Part shown: positions 32,934-41,700 of the stretch, piece after piece | Layout: each line of letters begins with the position of its first letter | Numbering within the stretch: the stretch's first letter is position 1 | Assembly: GCA_903828675.1 (NCBI GenBank) | Contig: CAIKND010000217.1 | Span: forward strand, 1-64,000 | Length of the DNA: 64,000 nucleotides | From: an uncultured Acidobacteriaceae bacterium | GTDB taxonomy: Bacteria > Acidobacteriota > Terriglobia > Terriglobales > Acidobacteriaceae | Reading direction: 5' to 3' | Notes under the pieces: generated by a model | What the model was told of the DNA's origin: nothing | Databases searched by the model: none | Seen by the model: the letters and a program-made list of their open reading frames with translations, nothing else | Position numbers and translations under genes: made by a program

Positions 32934-35564
32934 TCAATCGTTCAGGAGCCGTTCCACTTCGGCTTGCAGACGCGTGGTGATGGAAGCCTCGGTATCGGCG
33001 GACGTAAACCGGAGGGGCTGTCCGACGCACACCTCAATCAGTCCAGACCGGAACCAGCGGCTTCGTCCCGACTTCAGTTCGCCCAATCCACGCAGGGCAA
33101 TCGGCAGCACCGCCGCCCCGCACTGCCTGGCCAGCAGGCCGATTCCAGGACGGAACCGCGCCAGTTCTCCTTCCGCGGACCGCGTGCCTTCAGGAAACAC
33201 AAGCACGTTGAAGCGGCGATCCAGGGCCTTGCCCGCATGCGCAAAGCTGGGCTGGAAGTCGCGCAGCCGCGGCAGCGGAAACACGTTGAACAGCGCAGTG
33301 ATAAGCCAATAGATTAAACGTCCCGGCAGGTAGAAGCGGCCATTGGCCTGCGCACCAACGGGGTTGCGGAATTGCCGGAAGTCCTCCAGCATCTCGCCCG
33401 ACATAGCCACCGCCATCCGCCGCCGTATCGAGCCTGGCAGACTGTACAGAACCAGCGGCGCGTCGAATGCGGTCACGTGATTTGCCACAATCAGCATGGG
33501 TGCAGCATCAGTCAGCGTCTTCCCACTCAACCCGGCCGACGCAACGATCCGCGGGCCAGCCAGCAGCCACACCAGCGGCTGCATCACTGCCTCAACAAAC
33601 GCCACCCGCAGCCACTGGAAGGGCTTGAGCCACGGCCAGCGCGGGTAGACATATCGCGTGAGCACCGGCTCGACCTGCATCTTCACTGGCGTTGCCTCTG
33701 GTTGCAGCGAGTACTCGCTTCTGGCTTCCGGCGTGCCCGACCCCTCCGTTACCAACCGGCGCAATTCACCGAGCGTTTCCACTTGGTCCAGCACTCCGCT
33801 CTCAGACACGATGCCCAGCCGATCTTCAATTGCTGCCGCCAACTGCACACGTCCCAAGCTGTCCAAGCGCAGCTCTTCGGACAGGCGTAGCTCGTCTCCC
33901 ACGCCACAAGGCGTTTCGCCGGAGATCTGCGCAATCAGCGCCAGCAGCCAATCTGAGGAGGCTCCGAAAGCGCCCTGGCCAACAGGCTCGGTCGTGCCGG
34001 GCATGGTCGCCGCCGCCTGAATCTTATCGAGCCACGCCTCTACGGCCTTGCGTCGTACTTTGCCAGTGGAGGTCCGGGGCAGGTCCGGCTCCGGCCACAG
34101 TACCCAGCGCCTCACCTTTTGAAACTCCGCCAGCCTCGCATTGGCGCGCTCAATGGCTCCCGCCGCCAACTCTCCTGACCCTTTGCAGGCCAGCACCGCA
34201 CAGGGCTCCGGTCCTTCCGCGGTTTCGATCGCCACCACTGCGCATGCGGTTACGCCTGGTTGTTCTTCGATCGCTTCTTCCATGTCCTCCGGGTGCAGAT
34301 TCACCCCTGCCGCCGTGACGATGACCTCGCTCTTGCGGCCCATAAAACGCAATTCGCCCGACTCCTGGGTCTGGGCCAGATCGCCCGTTGCCAGCCACTC
34401 GTTCTCGCGGGGATGCAAGGCGCCGCCCGACCAGGTTGCTCCCGAAATCGACGCGCCGCGCACCAGCACTTCGCCGTCCGGACCCAGCTTTACCTCGCGT
34501 CCCGCCATCGGCTTACCAAGCGTTCCCCTGGCCACATGGAAGGGGTGGTTTAGCGTAATCAGCGCAGTGGTTTCCGTCATGCCGTAGCCCTGCACGAGCA
34601 CAAAGCCCAGGGCGTTCCAGAATTGCTCCAGCGGCCCGGCCAGCGCGCCGCCGCCAGAGATCAGCGCCCAGAACTTGAGTCCGAAAGTCCGATGAATCTT
34701 GCGGAACCGAATCCAACGCCGCAAGGCTCCGATCTTTTGCGATTTGGCAACACGCGCCGCCAGCTTTGGGTCGGCGCTCTCCAGATGGGTCTTGAGCAGC
34801 GCCAGCACGCGGGGCACCGCGGCCAGCACGCTTATGCGCTCGCGGCGAATGGTCTCAATCAGCCTTGGCGCCACCAGCCTGCTCTCGAAGTGCAGCTCGC
34901 CGGCAAAGATAGGCGGAACCCACAGGCCCATGGTCTGGCCGAAAACATGACTCAGGGGCAGCGTGTGCAGAATGCGCAGCGGATGTACCAGCTTTTCCCA
35001 GCGCATGTACCGCTGCGCGCCATCCTCAATGGGGCCGATGCTGGCCAGTACGTTGCCATGGGTGAGCACAATGCCCTTGGGGTCGCCGGTGGTGCCTGAA
35101 GTGAAGAGAATTTGCAGCGGTGTTTCACGCCGGAGACCCGGAACCGGGCCCGCTTCTTCGGCAGGCAGTGCTTCGAGCCAGTTCTCAAACGCCAGGCTCT
35201 GCACATCGGCGGGTAACAGCTGCAATAGCACCGCATCGCCCACGGCCAGTTTGGGGCTTACATCGGCTGCCACACGACCGGCAAAATCCGCGGTTCCGGC
35301 GGCATCCAGCGGAACGGCAAGCACCCCGCGGAGCATGCATCCATAGAATGCGGCAATCCACTCCGCGCTGTTCTCGGCCCACAGCATCACGCGGTCGCCC
35401 GGACCGATGTCCCACCTGGCCAACAGCGCTGCAAAACGGCCCGCTAGCCGCGCCAATTCGCCATAAGTTGTTGCTCTGCGGCGGTTTCCCTGGTACCGAA
35501 CCACACCGATCTGGTGGTCGTAGCGGCGGAAGTCGTCCAGCAGTGTTACTAAATTATCTCGCAT
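32934..35564 (-). CDS. acyl-CoA/ACP synthetase - acyl carrier - acyltransferase fusion
   Basis: An 876-residue protein. Residues about 10-520: AMP-forming ligase (ILFTSGTTGDPKGIVLTHGN, GYGMTETTALI, WLATGDLAQ, RTSTGKVRRK). About 540-620: acyl carrier domain with phosphopantetheine Ser in LRLDSLGRVQ. About 650-876: PlsC-type acyltransferase with NHVTAFDAP and VFPEGTRSAEG. It likely activates a fatty acid, carries it and acylates a lysophospholipid, as in Aas-like phospholipid repair, but the order is reversed from E. coli Aas and an ACP is built in. Residues after about 670 include a hydrophobic stretch that may bind membrane. Confidence 0.9.
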   Translation of the reverse strand: MRDNLVTLLDDFRRYDHQIGVVRYQGNRRRATTYGELARLAGRFAALLARWDIGPGDRVMLWAENSAEWIAAFYGCMLRGVLAVPLDAAGTADFAGRVAADVSPKLAVGDAVLLQLLPADVQSLAFENWLEALPAEEAGPVPGLRRETPLQILFTSGTTGDPKGIVLTHGNVLASIGPIEDGAQRYMRWEKLVHPLRILHTLPLSHVFGQTMGLWVPPIFAGELHFESRLVAPRLIETIRRERISVLAAVPRVLALLKTHLESADPKLAARVAKSQKIGALRRWIRFRKIHRTFGLKFWALISGGGALAGPLEQFWNALGFVLVQGYGMTETTALITLNHPFHVARGTLGKPMAGREVKLGPDGEVLVRGASISGATWSGGALHPRENEWLATGDLAQTQESGELRFMGRKSEVIVTAAGVNLHPEDMEEAIEEQPGVTACAVVAIETAEGPEPCAVLACKGSGELAAGAIERANARLAEFQKVRRWVLWPEPDLPRTSTGKVRRKAVEAWLDKIQAAATMPGTTEPVGQGAFGASSDWLLALIAQISGETPCGVGDELRLSEELRLDSLGRVQLAAAIEDRLGIVSESGVLDQVETLGELRRLVTEGSGTPEARSEYSLQPEATPVKMQVEPVLTRYVYPRWPWLKPFQWLRVAFVEAVMQPLVWLLAGPRIVASAGLSGKTLTDAAPMLIVANHVTAFDAPLVLYSLPGSIRRRMAVAMSGEMLEDFRQFRNPVGAQANGRFYLPGRLIYWLITALFNVFPLPRLRDFQPSFAHAGKALDRRFNVLVFPEGTRSAEGELARFRPGIGLLARQCGAAVLPIALRGLGELKSGRSRWFRSGLIEVCVGQPLRFTSADTEASITTRLQAEVERLLND

Positions 35565-35654
35565 GATTGTGTTGGCAAGTCCATGGTAGCAGCGTCAAGC
35601 GCCGTGCTAGGATGGTTCCACTCTTGATGAGATTGGCCTGCAGGTAAGGTACGA

Positions 35655-35849
35655 ATGAAAGCATTGATTCTATTCATTCTTAGTTTCGGCGCGGCAGGTG
35701 CTTTGCAGGCGCGGGTGCCCTTGTCAAGCCTCGACGCGCGCTCAAATGTCGAGCCTTGCTATTCCCTATTCCCGACTCCCTTTTCCGCGTACTTTCGCTC
35801 CCTCTTCGCTGCCGTCCGCGCTATGCTGAAGAGCAAGCGTGAAAGCTGA
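35655..35849 (+). CDS. doubtful small ORF before lhr
   Basis: A 64-residue frame starting MKALILFILSFGAAGALQAR, which looks like a signal peptide, but the remainder is low-information and its end overlaps the lhr start by 11 bases. GGTAAGG lies before the ATG. Possibly a short exported peptide; more likely an unused frame in the lhr leader. Confidence 0.25.
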   Translation: MKALILFILSFGAAGALQARVPLSSLDARSNVEPCYSLFPTPFSAYFRSLFAAVRAMLKSKRES

Positions 35850-38800
35850 ACCTCCCATCCCGGCCTCCCCCTCTGCGTCCCTGGCCGCCGATCCCTTCGC
35901 CTGTTTTCATCCCGTTACGGCGGAGTGGTTTCGCGCTGTCTTTGACGCTCCTACGGCCCCTCAGCGCCTGGGCTGGCCGGTGATTGCGCGTGGAGAAAGC
36001 GCGCTGATTCTGGCCCCGACCGGCACTGGGAAAACCCTGGCCGCCTTCCTCTGGTGCCTGGACAAGCTGATGCTGCAGCCACAGCCGGCCAGCCACGCGG
36101 AGGGCTGTCGTATTCTCTACGTTTCGCCGCTCAAGGCCTTGGCCGTGGATGTGGAGCGCAATTTGCGCTCGCCCCTGGCTGGAATGGCCAACATGGCGCG
36201 GCGCAGGGGCGTTGCCTTCCGAGAGCCCACCATCAGCGTCCGCACCGGCGACACGCCACAGCGGGAACGCGCCCGCTTCTCCCGGCATCCGTCCGATATT
36301 CTCATCACTACACCCGAGTCGCTCTACCTGTTGCTCACCTCGCAGGCAGCCGAGGCGCTGCGGACCGTAGAGACAGTCATCATCGACGAGATCCATGCGC
36401 TGGTTCCCACCAAGCGCGGGGCGCATCTGGCTCTTTCGATGGAGCGGCTGCAGGCGCTGACACGGCGTCCCCTGCAGCGCATCGGCCTTTCCGCCACCCA
36501 GCGCCCGCTGGAAGAGGTGGCGCGTTTCCTGGGGGGCGTCGAATCTTCGGAGGCTGCAAAAGATCCTAAAAGCGTCCAGCAAACACCGGGTACCCCATCC
36601 TGGCGTCATCTTTCCGTCGCAAGGGTGGGAGAGCACGAAGCCAAGCCGGAACCCGTGGAACAGGAGCCCGCCTGGTCCTCCGACGCCTTGGACGCCGTTC
36701 CCCTGCGCTATCGCCCGGTCACGATCATCAACGCCAGCGCATCCAAGCAGCTCAAACTGCGCATCGAGGTTCCGGTCGAAGACATGGCCCGCCTGGGCGA
36801 GATGGAAGAGATTCCCTCCGGTCCCGCCTCGCAGATGCCCCGCCGCGTGTCCATCTGGAACGCGATTCACCCGCGCCTGCTTGAGATCATCCGCGAACGC
36901 AACTCGACCATTCTCTTCGTCAACAGCCGCCAGGTCGCCGAACGGCTGGCCGGAGCGCTCAACGAACTGGCCGGCGAGCCCATTGCCCGCGCCCACCACG
37001 GCTCGCTTGCCGCCGCCCAGCGCTCCATCATCGAGGAGCAGTTGAAGGCCGGGCAGATTCGCGCTCTCTGCGCCACTTCCACGCTCGAACTCGGCATCGA
37101 TATGGGCGCGGTGGACCTGGTGATTCAGATTGAAGCTCCGCCGTCTGTAGCCAGCGGCATGCAGCGCATTGGCCGCGCCGGGCACCACGTGGATGCCGTC
37201 AGCGAAGGCATTCTCTTCCCCAAGTACCGCGCCGATCTTGTTGCCTGCGCCGCTGTGACCCGTGCCATGCACGAGGGCCACATCGAGTCCACGCGCTTCC
37301 CGCGCAACCCGCTCGACGTGCTGGCGCAGCAGTTGGTGGCGATTGTCGCCCATCCGCCCAACACACCCAAACCTGCTCGCACAAAGAAGTCGAGCGCAAA
37401 GATGCTTCGTGCCCCATCCTTGCGTCTTTTTCCTGGGGCAAGGGTGGGAGAGGACGAAGCCCAAGCAGACTCCGTTCTGCAGAGAGCCACCGCCGAAGCG
37501 CCCAAGCCTGAAGTCAGCGTAGACGCGCTCTTCGAGCTGATCCGGCACGCCGCCCCGTTTGGTGGCCTCACCCGCGCCGCCTTCGAGGGCGTGCTGGACC
37601 TGCTGAGCGGCCGGTACCCCTCCGACGAGTTCGCCGAACTCCGCCCGCGCCTCACCTGGGACCGCATCCGCAACGTGGTGACCGCCCGCGATGGAGCGGC
37701 GCGGCTGGCCATTCTCAACGCCGGAACCATTCCCGACCGCGGCCTCTACGGCGTGTTTCTGGCTCACAGCGAGGGCAAGTCCGTGCGCGTGGGCGAACTT
37801 GACGAGGAGATGGTCTTCGAGTCCCATCCCGGCGAGACCTTCATCCTGGGTGCGTCGACGTGGCGCATCGTCGAAATCACGCATGACCGCGTGCTGGTGA
37901 CCCCCGCACCCGGCGAGCCGGGCAAGATGCCTTTCTGGAAAGGTGACGGTCCGGGGCGGCCACTTGAGTTTGGCCGCCGCATCGGCGCGCTGGTCCGCGA
38001 ACTGCGCGCCCTGCCCAAACCCGCAGCCCTCACCCGCCTGGTTACCGACCACGATCTCGACCCCGGCGCGGCCGAAAACCTGCTTGAATTTCTTGCCGAT
38101 CAGGAGGCCTCGACCGGCCAGGTGCCTGACGACCGCACTGTTGTGATTGAGCGCTGTCGCGACGAACTGGGCGATTGGCGCGTCTGTGTGCTCACCCCCT
38201 TCGGCAGCCGCATTCACATTCCCTGGGCCATGGCCGTGAGCGCGCGCATCCGCGCCGCGGGCGGACCTGAAGTGGAAACTCTCTGGGGCGACGACGGCTT
38301 TGTGCTGCGTTTTCCCGACACCGACGAGCCGCCCGATCCTGACTGGTTTCTGGTCGAGTCGGCTGAGGCCATGCAACTGGTGCTGCGCCAGCTTGGCTCC
38401 ACGGCGCTGTTTGCCGGACGCTTTCGCGAGGCCGCCGGACGCGCGCTGCTGTTGCCCCGCCGCCGCGCAGATGCCCGCTCGCCGCTCTGGCAGTTGCGCA
38501 AACGGTCTTACGATTTGCTCAGCGTGGCTTCGCGCTATCCGTCGTTTCCGCTGCTGCTTGAGGCCTATCGCGAGTGCCTGCGCGACGTCTTCGACATGCC
38601 CGCGCTGATTGAAACTCTGCGCGCCATCGAGCAGCGGCAGTTGCGCGTTCACGTTGTCGAAACCCGCAAGCCATCGCCCTTTGCCGCATCACTGTTATTC
38701 AGCTATGTGGCTAATTTTCTGTATGACGGCGACGCGCCACTGGCAGAGCGCCGCGCCCAGGCCCTCACCATCGATCAGGACCAGTTGCGTGAACTGCTGG

Positions 38801-40800
38801 GCGAGGCCGATCTGCGCGAACTGCTCGACGCCAACGCCATCGCCGAAGTAGAGGAAGCCGCGCAGTGCCTGCCTGAAACCCATCGCGCCCGCTCGGCCGA
38901 CGGCATCCACGACCTCTGCCTGCGGCTGGGCGATCTCTCCCGTGAAGAACTCGCCCGTCGCGTAGTTTCGCTCGACCTGCTGGCGCATGTCGATCGCCTG
39001 GTGCGCTCGCGCCGCCTGTTGGAACTGCGCATCGCCGGCGAGCGCCGCCTGATTGCCGCTGAAGATGCGGCACGCTATCGCGACGGCCTGGGAATTCCGC
39101 TGCCGCCGGGCCTAGCTGTGGCGCTGCTCGAACCAGTGGCGCATCCTGTGCTTGAACTTGTCCGCCGCTTTGCCCGCACCCATGGGCCGTTCACGCTGCG
39201 CGAGCCTGCGGATCGGTTCGCGCTGGACTCGGCAGTCGTCGAGAACGCGCTGCGCCATCTTGCCGCCGAGGGCCGCGTGCTCGAAGGCGGTTTCCGCCCG
39301 GGTGGCCTCCATCGCGAGTGGTGCGACGCTGAAATTCTGCGCCAGATACGCCGCAAATCGCTGGCCAAACTGCGCAAGGAAGTGGAACCAGTCGAGCAGC
39401 ACACCCTGGCCCGCTTCCTGACCCATTGGCAGGGACTGCTCGCGCCGCGGCGTACCGGTCATGCCAATCTCGACGGGCTGCTGGATGCGATCGAGAACTT
39501 GCAGGGCGCGCCCCTGCCCGCATCACTGGTTGAAAGCACCATCCTGCCCGCGCGCATTGCCGACTACGCGCCTTCCGGCCTCGACACGCTTATTGCCGCA
39601 GGCGAAGTGGCCTGGGCCGGCGTCGAACCCATCGGCGAACGCGACGGCCGCATCGCACTCTTTCTTGCCGACAAGCTGCCGTTGCTGGCGCAGACTCGCC
39701 CGCTCACCGAGCCACTGAGCGAGAACGAAGCCAAGCTTCTTGCCGTGCTTGAATCCACCGGCGCCAGCTTCTTTGATGCGCTGCATCAGGCGCTGGGCGG
39801 CGGCTATCCGGGGGAGACTATCGAGGCCCTGTGGAGCCTGGTGTGGCGCGGTCTCATCACCAACGATTCGCTTCATGCGCTGCGCGCCTACATCGCCCGC
39901 CCGGAGAACGCGCGCACCCCGAGGCGATTGCAGACGGGCGTGGTATTTCGTTCGCGCCGCACCACCCCGCCGACCGCGCAAGGCCGCTGGTCTTTGCTGC
40001 CACTGCGGTCAACCCAGGGCAGGGAAGCGACAGGTCCTTCCGCTACCGAGGCCAGCCATGCTCTGGCATTGCAACTGCTCAATCGATACGGTGTGCTGAT
40101 GCGCGAGGCGGTGGCGGCGGAGAATGTTCCCGGCGGTTTCAGCGCGGTCTACGACGTGCTCAAGGCGCTGGAAGAGAGCGGCCGCATTCGCCGTGGCTAC
40201 TTTGTCGCGGGCCTGGGCGCAACGCAGTTCGCTCTCCCGGCAGCCGTCGATCTGCTGCGTCAGTTGCGCACCGCACCGCCGGATGAGAAACCAGAGTTTG
40301 TGCAGTTGGCCGCGACTGACCCCGCCAACCCGTACGGTTCGGTCTTGCGCTGGCCCGATTTGCCCGTTGCCGAGGCAGACGCGGAATCCGGGGCCCCCGC
40401 AGACAGGTTTTCGTCTGCGGGGTGGAAATCCGCACCGCGCATTCTTACCCGCGCCGCCTATGCTGAAGTGATTCTGCGCAACGGGCAGTTGGTTGCGTGG
40501 CTGCGTCGCGGCAATCCCAACCTGCTTGTTTTTTTGCCCGCCGAGGAGCCGGAGCGCTCCCAAGCCGCTTCCGGGCTGGCGCATTTTCTATGCGCGCGAG
40601 GACAGGAACGCATGCGCGCCAGCAGCCATCAGGGCATTCTCATCACGACTATCAACGGACAGCCTGTGGCCGCGCATCCCATGGCGCGTTTCCTGATGGA
40701 TGCGGGCTTTCATCCCGGCCCGCTTGGCATGCACCTGCGCCGTATTTTGCTGCCGGTTGGGCAGCACGCGCACGCAACCCACACCGGCGAGATCCAGTAG
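35839..40800 (+). CDS. lhr: large ATP-dependent helicase Lhr
   Basis: A 1653-residue superfamily 2 helicase thought to act in DNA repair. Start GTG 35839. N-terminal RecA pair: Walker A PTGTGKT (60-66), VSPLKALAVDVERNL, DEIH box in IIDEIHALVPTKRG, GLSATQRP, and in the second domain FVNSRQVAERLAGALN, HHGSLA, CATSTLELGIDMGAVDLVIQ and GRAGHHVDAVSEG. Then winged-helix and Lhr-core regions (LLSGRYPSDEFAELRPRLTWDR, HPGETFILGASTWRI) and a long C-terminal part typical of bacterial Lhr. Three palindromic repeats are translated in frame (about residues 251-266, 524-539, 1519-1528). The nei gene follows after 2 bases. Confidence 0.94.
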   Translation: MKAEPPIPASPSASLAADPFACFHPVTAEWFRAVFDAPTAPQRLGWPVIARGESALILAPTGTGKTLAAFLWCLDKLMLQPQPASHAEGCRILYVSPLKALAVDVERNLRSPLAGMANMARRRGVAFREPTISVRTGDTPQRERARFSRHPSDILITTPESLYLLLTSQAAEALRTVETVIIDEIHALVPTKRGAHLALSMERLQALTRRPLQRIGLSATQRPLEEVARFLGGVESSEAAKDPKSVQQTPGTPSWRHLSVARVGEHEAKPEPVEQEPAWSSDALDAVPLRYRPVTIINASASKQLKLRIEVPVEDMARLGEMEEIPSGPASQMPRRVSIWNAIHPRLLEIIRERNSTILFVNSRQVAERLAGALNELAGEPIARAHHGSLAAAQRSIIEEQLKAGQIRALCATSTLELGIDMGAVDLVIQIEAPPSVASGMQRIGRAGHHVDAVSEGILFPKYRADLVACAAVTRAMHEGHIESTRFPRNPLDVLAQQLVAIVAHPPNTPKPARTKKSSAKMLRAPSLRLFPGARVGEDEAQADSVLQRATAEAPKPEVSVDALFELIRHAAPFGGLTRAAFEGVLDLLSGRYPSDEFAELRPRLTWDRIRNVVTARDGAARLAILNAGTIPDRGLYGVFLAHSEGKSVRVGELDEEMVFESHPGETFILGASTWRIVEITHDRVLVTPAPGEPGKMPFWKGDGPGRPLEFGRRIGALVRELRALPKPAALTRLVTDHDLDPGAAENLLEFLADQEASTGQVPDDRTVVIERCRDELGDWRVCVLTPFGSRIHIPWAMAVSARIRAAGGPEVETLWGDDGFVLRFPDTDEPPDPDWFLVESAEAMQLVLRQLGSTALFAGRFREAAGRALLLPRRRADARSPLWQLRKRSYDLLSVASRYPSFPLLLEAYRECLRDVFDMPALIETLRAIEQRQLRVHVVETRKPSPFAASLLFSYVANFLYDGDAPLAERRAQALTIDQDQLRELLGEADLRELLDANAIAEVEEAAQCLPETHRARSADGIHDLCLRLGDLSREELARRVVSLDLLAHVDRLVRSRRLLELRIAGERRLIAAEDAARYRDGLGIPLPPGLAVALLEPVAHPVLELVRRFARTHGPFTLREPADRFALDSAVVENALRHLAAEGRVLEGGFRPGGLHREWCDAEILRQIRRKSLAKLRKEVEPVEQHTLARFLTHWQGLLAPRRTGHANLDGLLDAIENLQGAPLPASLVESTILPARIADYAPSGLDTLIAAGEVAWAGVEPIGERDGRIALFLADKLPLLAQTRPLTEPLSENEAKLLAVLESTGASFFDALHQALGGGYPGETIEALWSLVWRGLITNDSLHALRAYIARPENARTPRRLQTGVVFRSRRTTPPTAQGRWSLLPLRSTQGREATGPSATEASHALALQLLNRYGVLMREAVAAENVPGGFSAVYDVLKALEESGRIRRGYFVAGLGATQFALPAAVDLLRQLRTAPPDEKPEFVQLAATDPANPYGSVLRWPDLPVAEADAESGAPADRFSSAGWKSAPRILTRAAYAEVILRNGQLVAWLRRGNPNLLVFLPAEEPERSQAASGLAHFLCARGQERMRASSHQGILITTINGQPVAAHPMARFLMDAGFHPGPLGMHLRRILLPVGQHAHATHTGEIQ
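36590..36636 (+). repeat. palindromic repeat inside lhr (first)
   Basis: GTACCCCATCC, inner arm GGCGTC, loop, GTCGCAAGGGTGGGAGAGCAC. Same outline as 22974-23020 and 37409-37455. It encodes about 16 residues between the first and second helicase domains. Confidence 0.75.
37409..37455 (+). repeat. palindromic repeat inside lhr (second)
   Basis: GTGCCCCATCCTTGCGTC, loop, GGGGCAAGGGTGGGAGAGGAC; followed by GAAGCC, as is the first copy. It encodes about 16 residues in a linker of some 60 residues that other Lhr proteins seem not to have. Confidence 0.75.
40395..40422 (+). repeat. palindrome inside lhr (third, different family)
   Basis: CCCCGCAGAC (40395-40404) pairs perfectly with GTCTGCGGGG (40413-40422) around an 8-base loop. 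It is translated in frame as part of APADRFSSAGW. Confidence 0.7.
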
Positions 40801-40802
40801 CC

Positions 40803-41660
40803 ATGCCTGAAGGGGATACCATCTTTCGCACTGCGCGCGCCTTGGGCCGTGCTCTCATAGGCAAGCCGGTCACGGTCTTCCGCTCCACCTATCCGCTGCT
40901 CATGCGCTTCAACGACGACACGCCGCTTGCCGGCCAGCTTGTGGAGCGAGTGGAGCCGCGCGGCAAATGGCTGTTGATTCATTTTTCCGGCGGCGGAACG
41001 CTGGTTACTCATATGCTCATGAGCGGCAGTTGGCACATCTACCGGCACGGCGAACGATGGCAGCAGCCGCGCACCAACATGCGCATCGTGATTGAAAACA
41101 GCGAGTACATCGCGATTGGATTCCGTGTACCTGTGGCGGAGATGCACACGGCGCAGTCGCTGGCCCGGCATCCGAGAATTCCCCAGGTGGAGATCGATGT
41201 GCTCAGCCCAGAATTTAACCCCGGCGAGGCAGAGCGTCGCGTGCGCGCGCATGGCGGCGAAGAGATTGCCGATGTGCTGCTCCATCAGGAAGTGCTGGCA
41301 GGCGTGGGCAATGTGTTCAAGTCCGAGGTCTGCTTTGTGACCGGCGTCAATCCGTTTTGCAAGGTCCATGCAATCGACGACGCGAAACTCGCGGAAGTGA
41401 TTGCCGTTGCGCGCAAGCTCGTGAAGGCCAATGTGCTTGAAGATTCAGGCGACGCGATTGTGACCTATGGCGGTCGCAAGCGCCGCACGACGCACGAGTC
41501 GGACCCCGGTGCCAGCCTGTGGGTCTATGGGCGCAGTGGCGAACCATGCCGCCGCTGCGGCGAGCCGATTCACAGGCGCATTCAGGGACCGGATGCGCGC
41601 GTTACCTTCTGGTGTCCCCGTTGCCAACCCACGGCGGACGGTTCGGATATCGACGGATAA
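40803..41660 (+). CDS. nei: endonuclease VIII-like DNA glycosylase
   Basis: A 285-residue bifunctional base-excision glycosylase of the Fpg/Nei family. Start ATG 40803 gives MPEGDT; the initiator-following Pro is the catalytic amine and Glu3 is conserved. The GDT form suggests Nei rather than Fpg. EVLAGVGNVFKSEVCF is the H2TH region, and the C-terminal zinc finger is CRRC...CPRC. Lies 2 bases behind lhr, as in mycobacteria where lhr and nei2 are neighbours, pointing to a joint repair role. Confidence 0.9.
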   Translation: MPEGDTIFRTARALGRALIGKPVTVFRSTYPLLMRFNDDTPLAGQLVERVEPRGKWLLIHFSGGGTLVTHMLMSGSWHIYRHGERWQQPRTNMRIVIENSEYIAIGFRVPVAEMHTAQSLARHPRIPQVEIDVLSPEFNPGEAERRVRAHGGEEIADVLLHQEVLAGVGNVFKSEVCFVTGVNPFCKVHAIDDAKLAEVIAVARKLVKANVLEDSGDAIVTYGGRKRRTTHESDPGASLWVYGRSGEPCRRCGEPIHRRIQGPDARVTFWCPRCQPTADGSDIDG

Positions 41661-41700
41661 AACGCCAGCGCCTTTTCTGACTCAACCAGAGAATCAAGCC

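Noticed and set aside
35821..38652. Very long open frame (943 codons) antisense to lhr
   Set aside because: Such mirror frames are common opposite GC-rich genes. Its product is low-complexity and matches nothing known, whereas the plus strand encodes a clear helicase.
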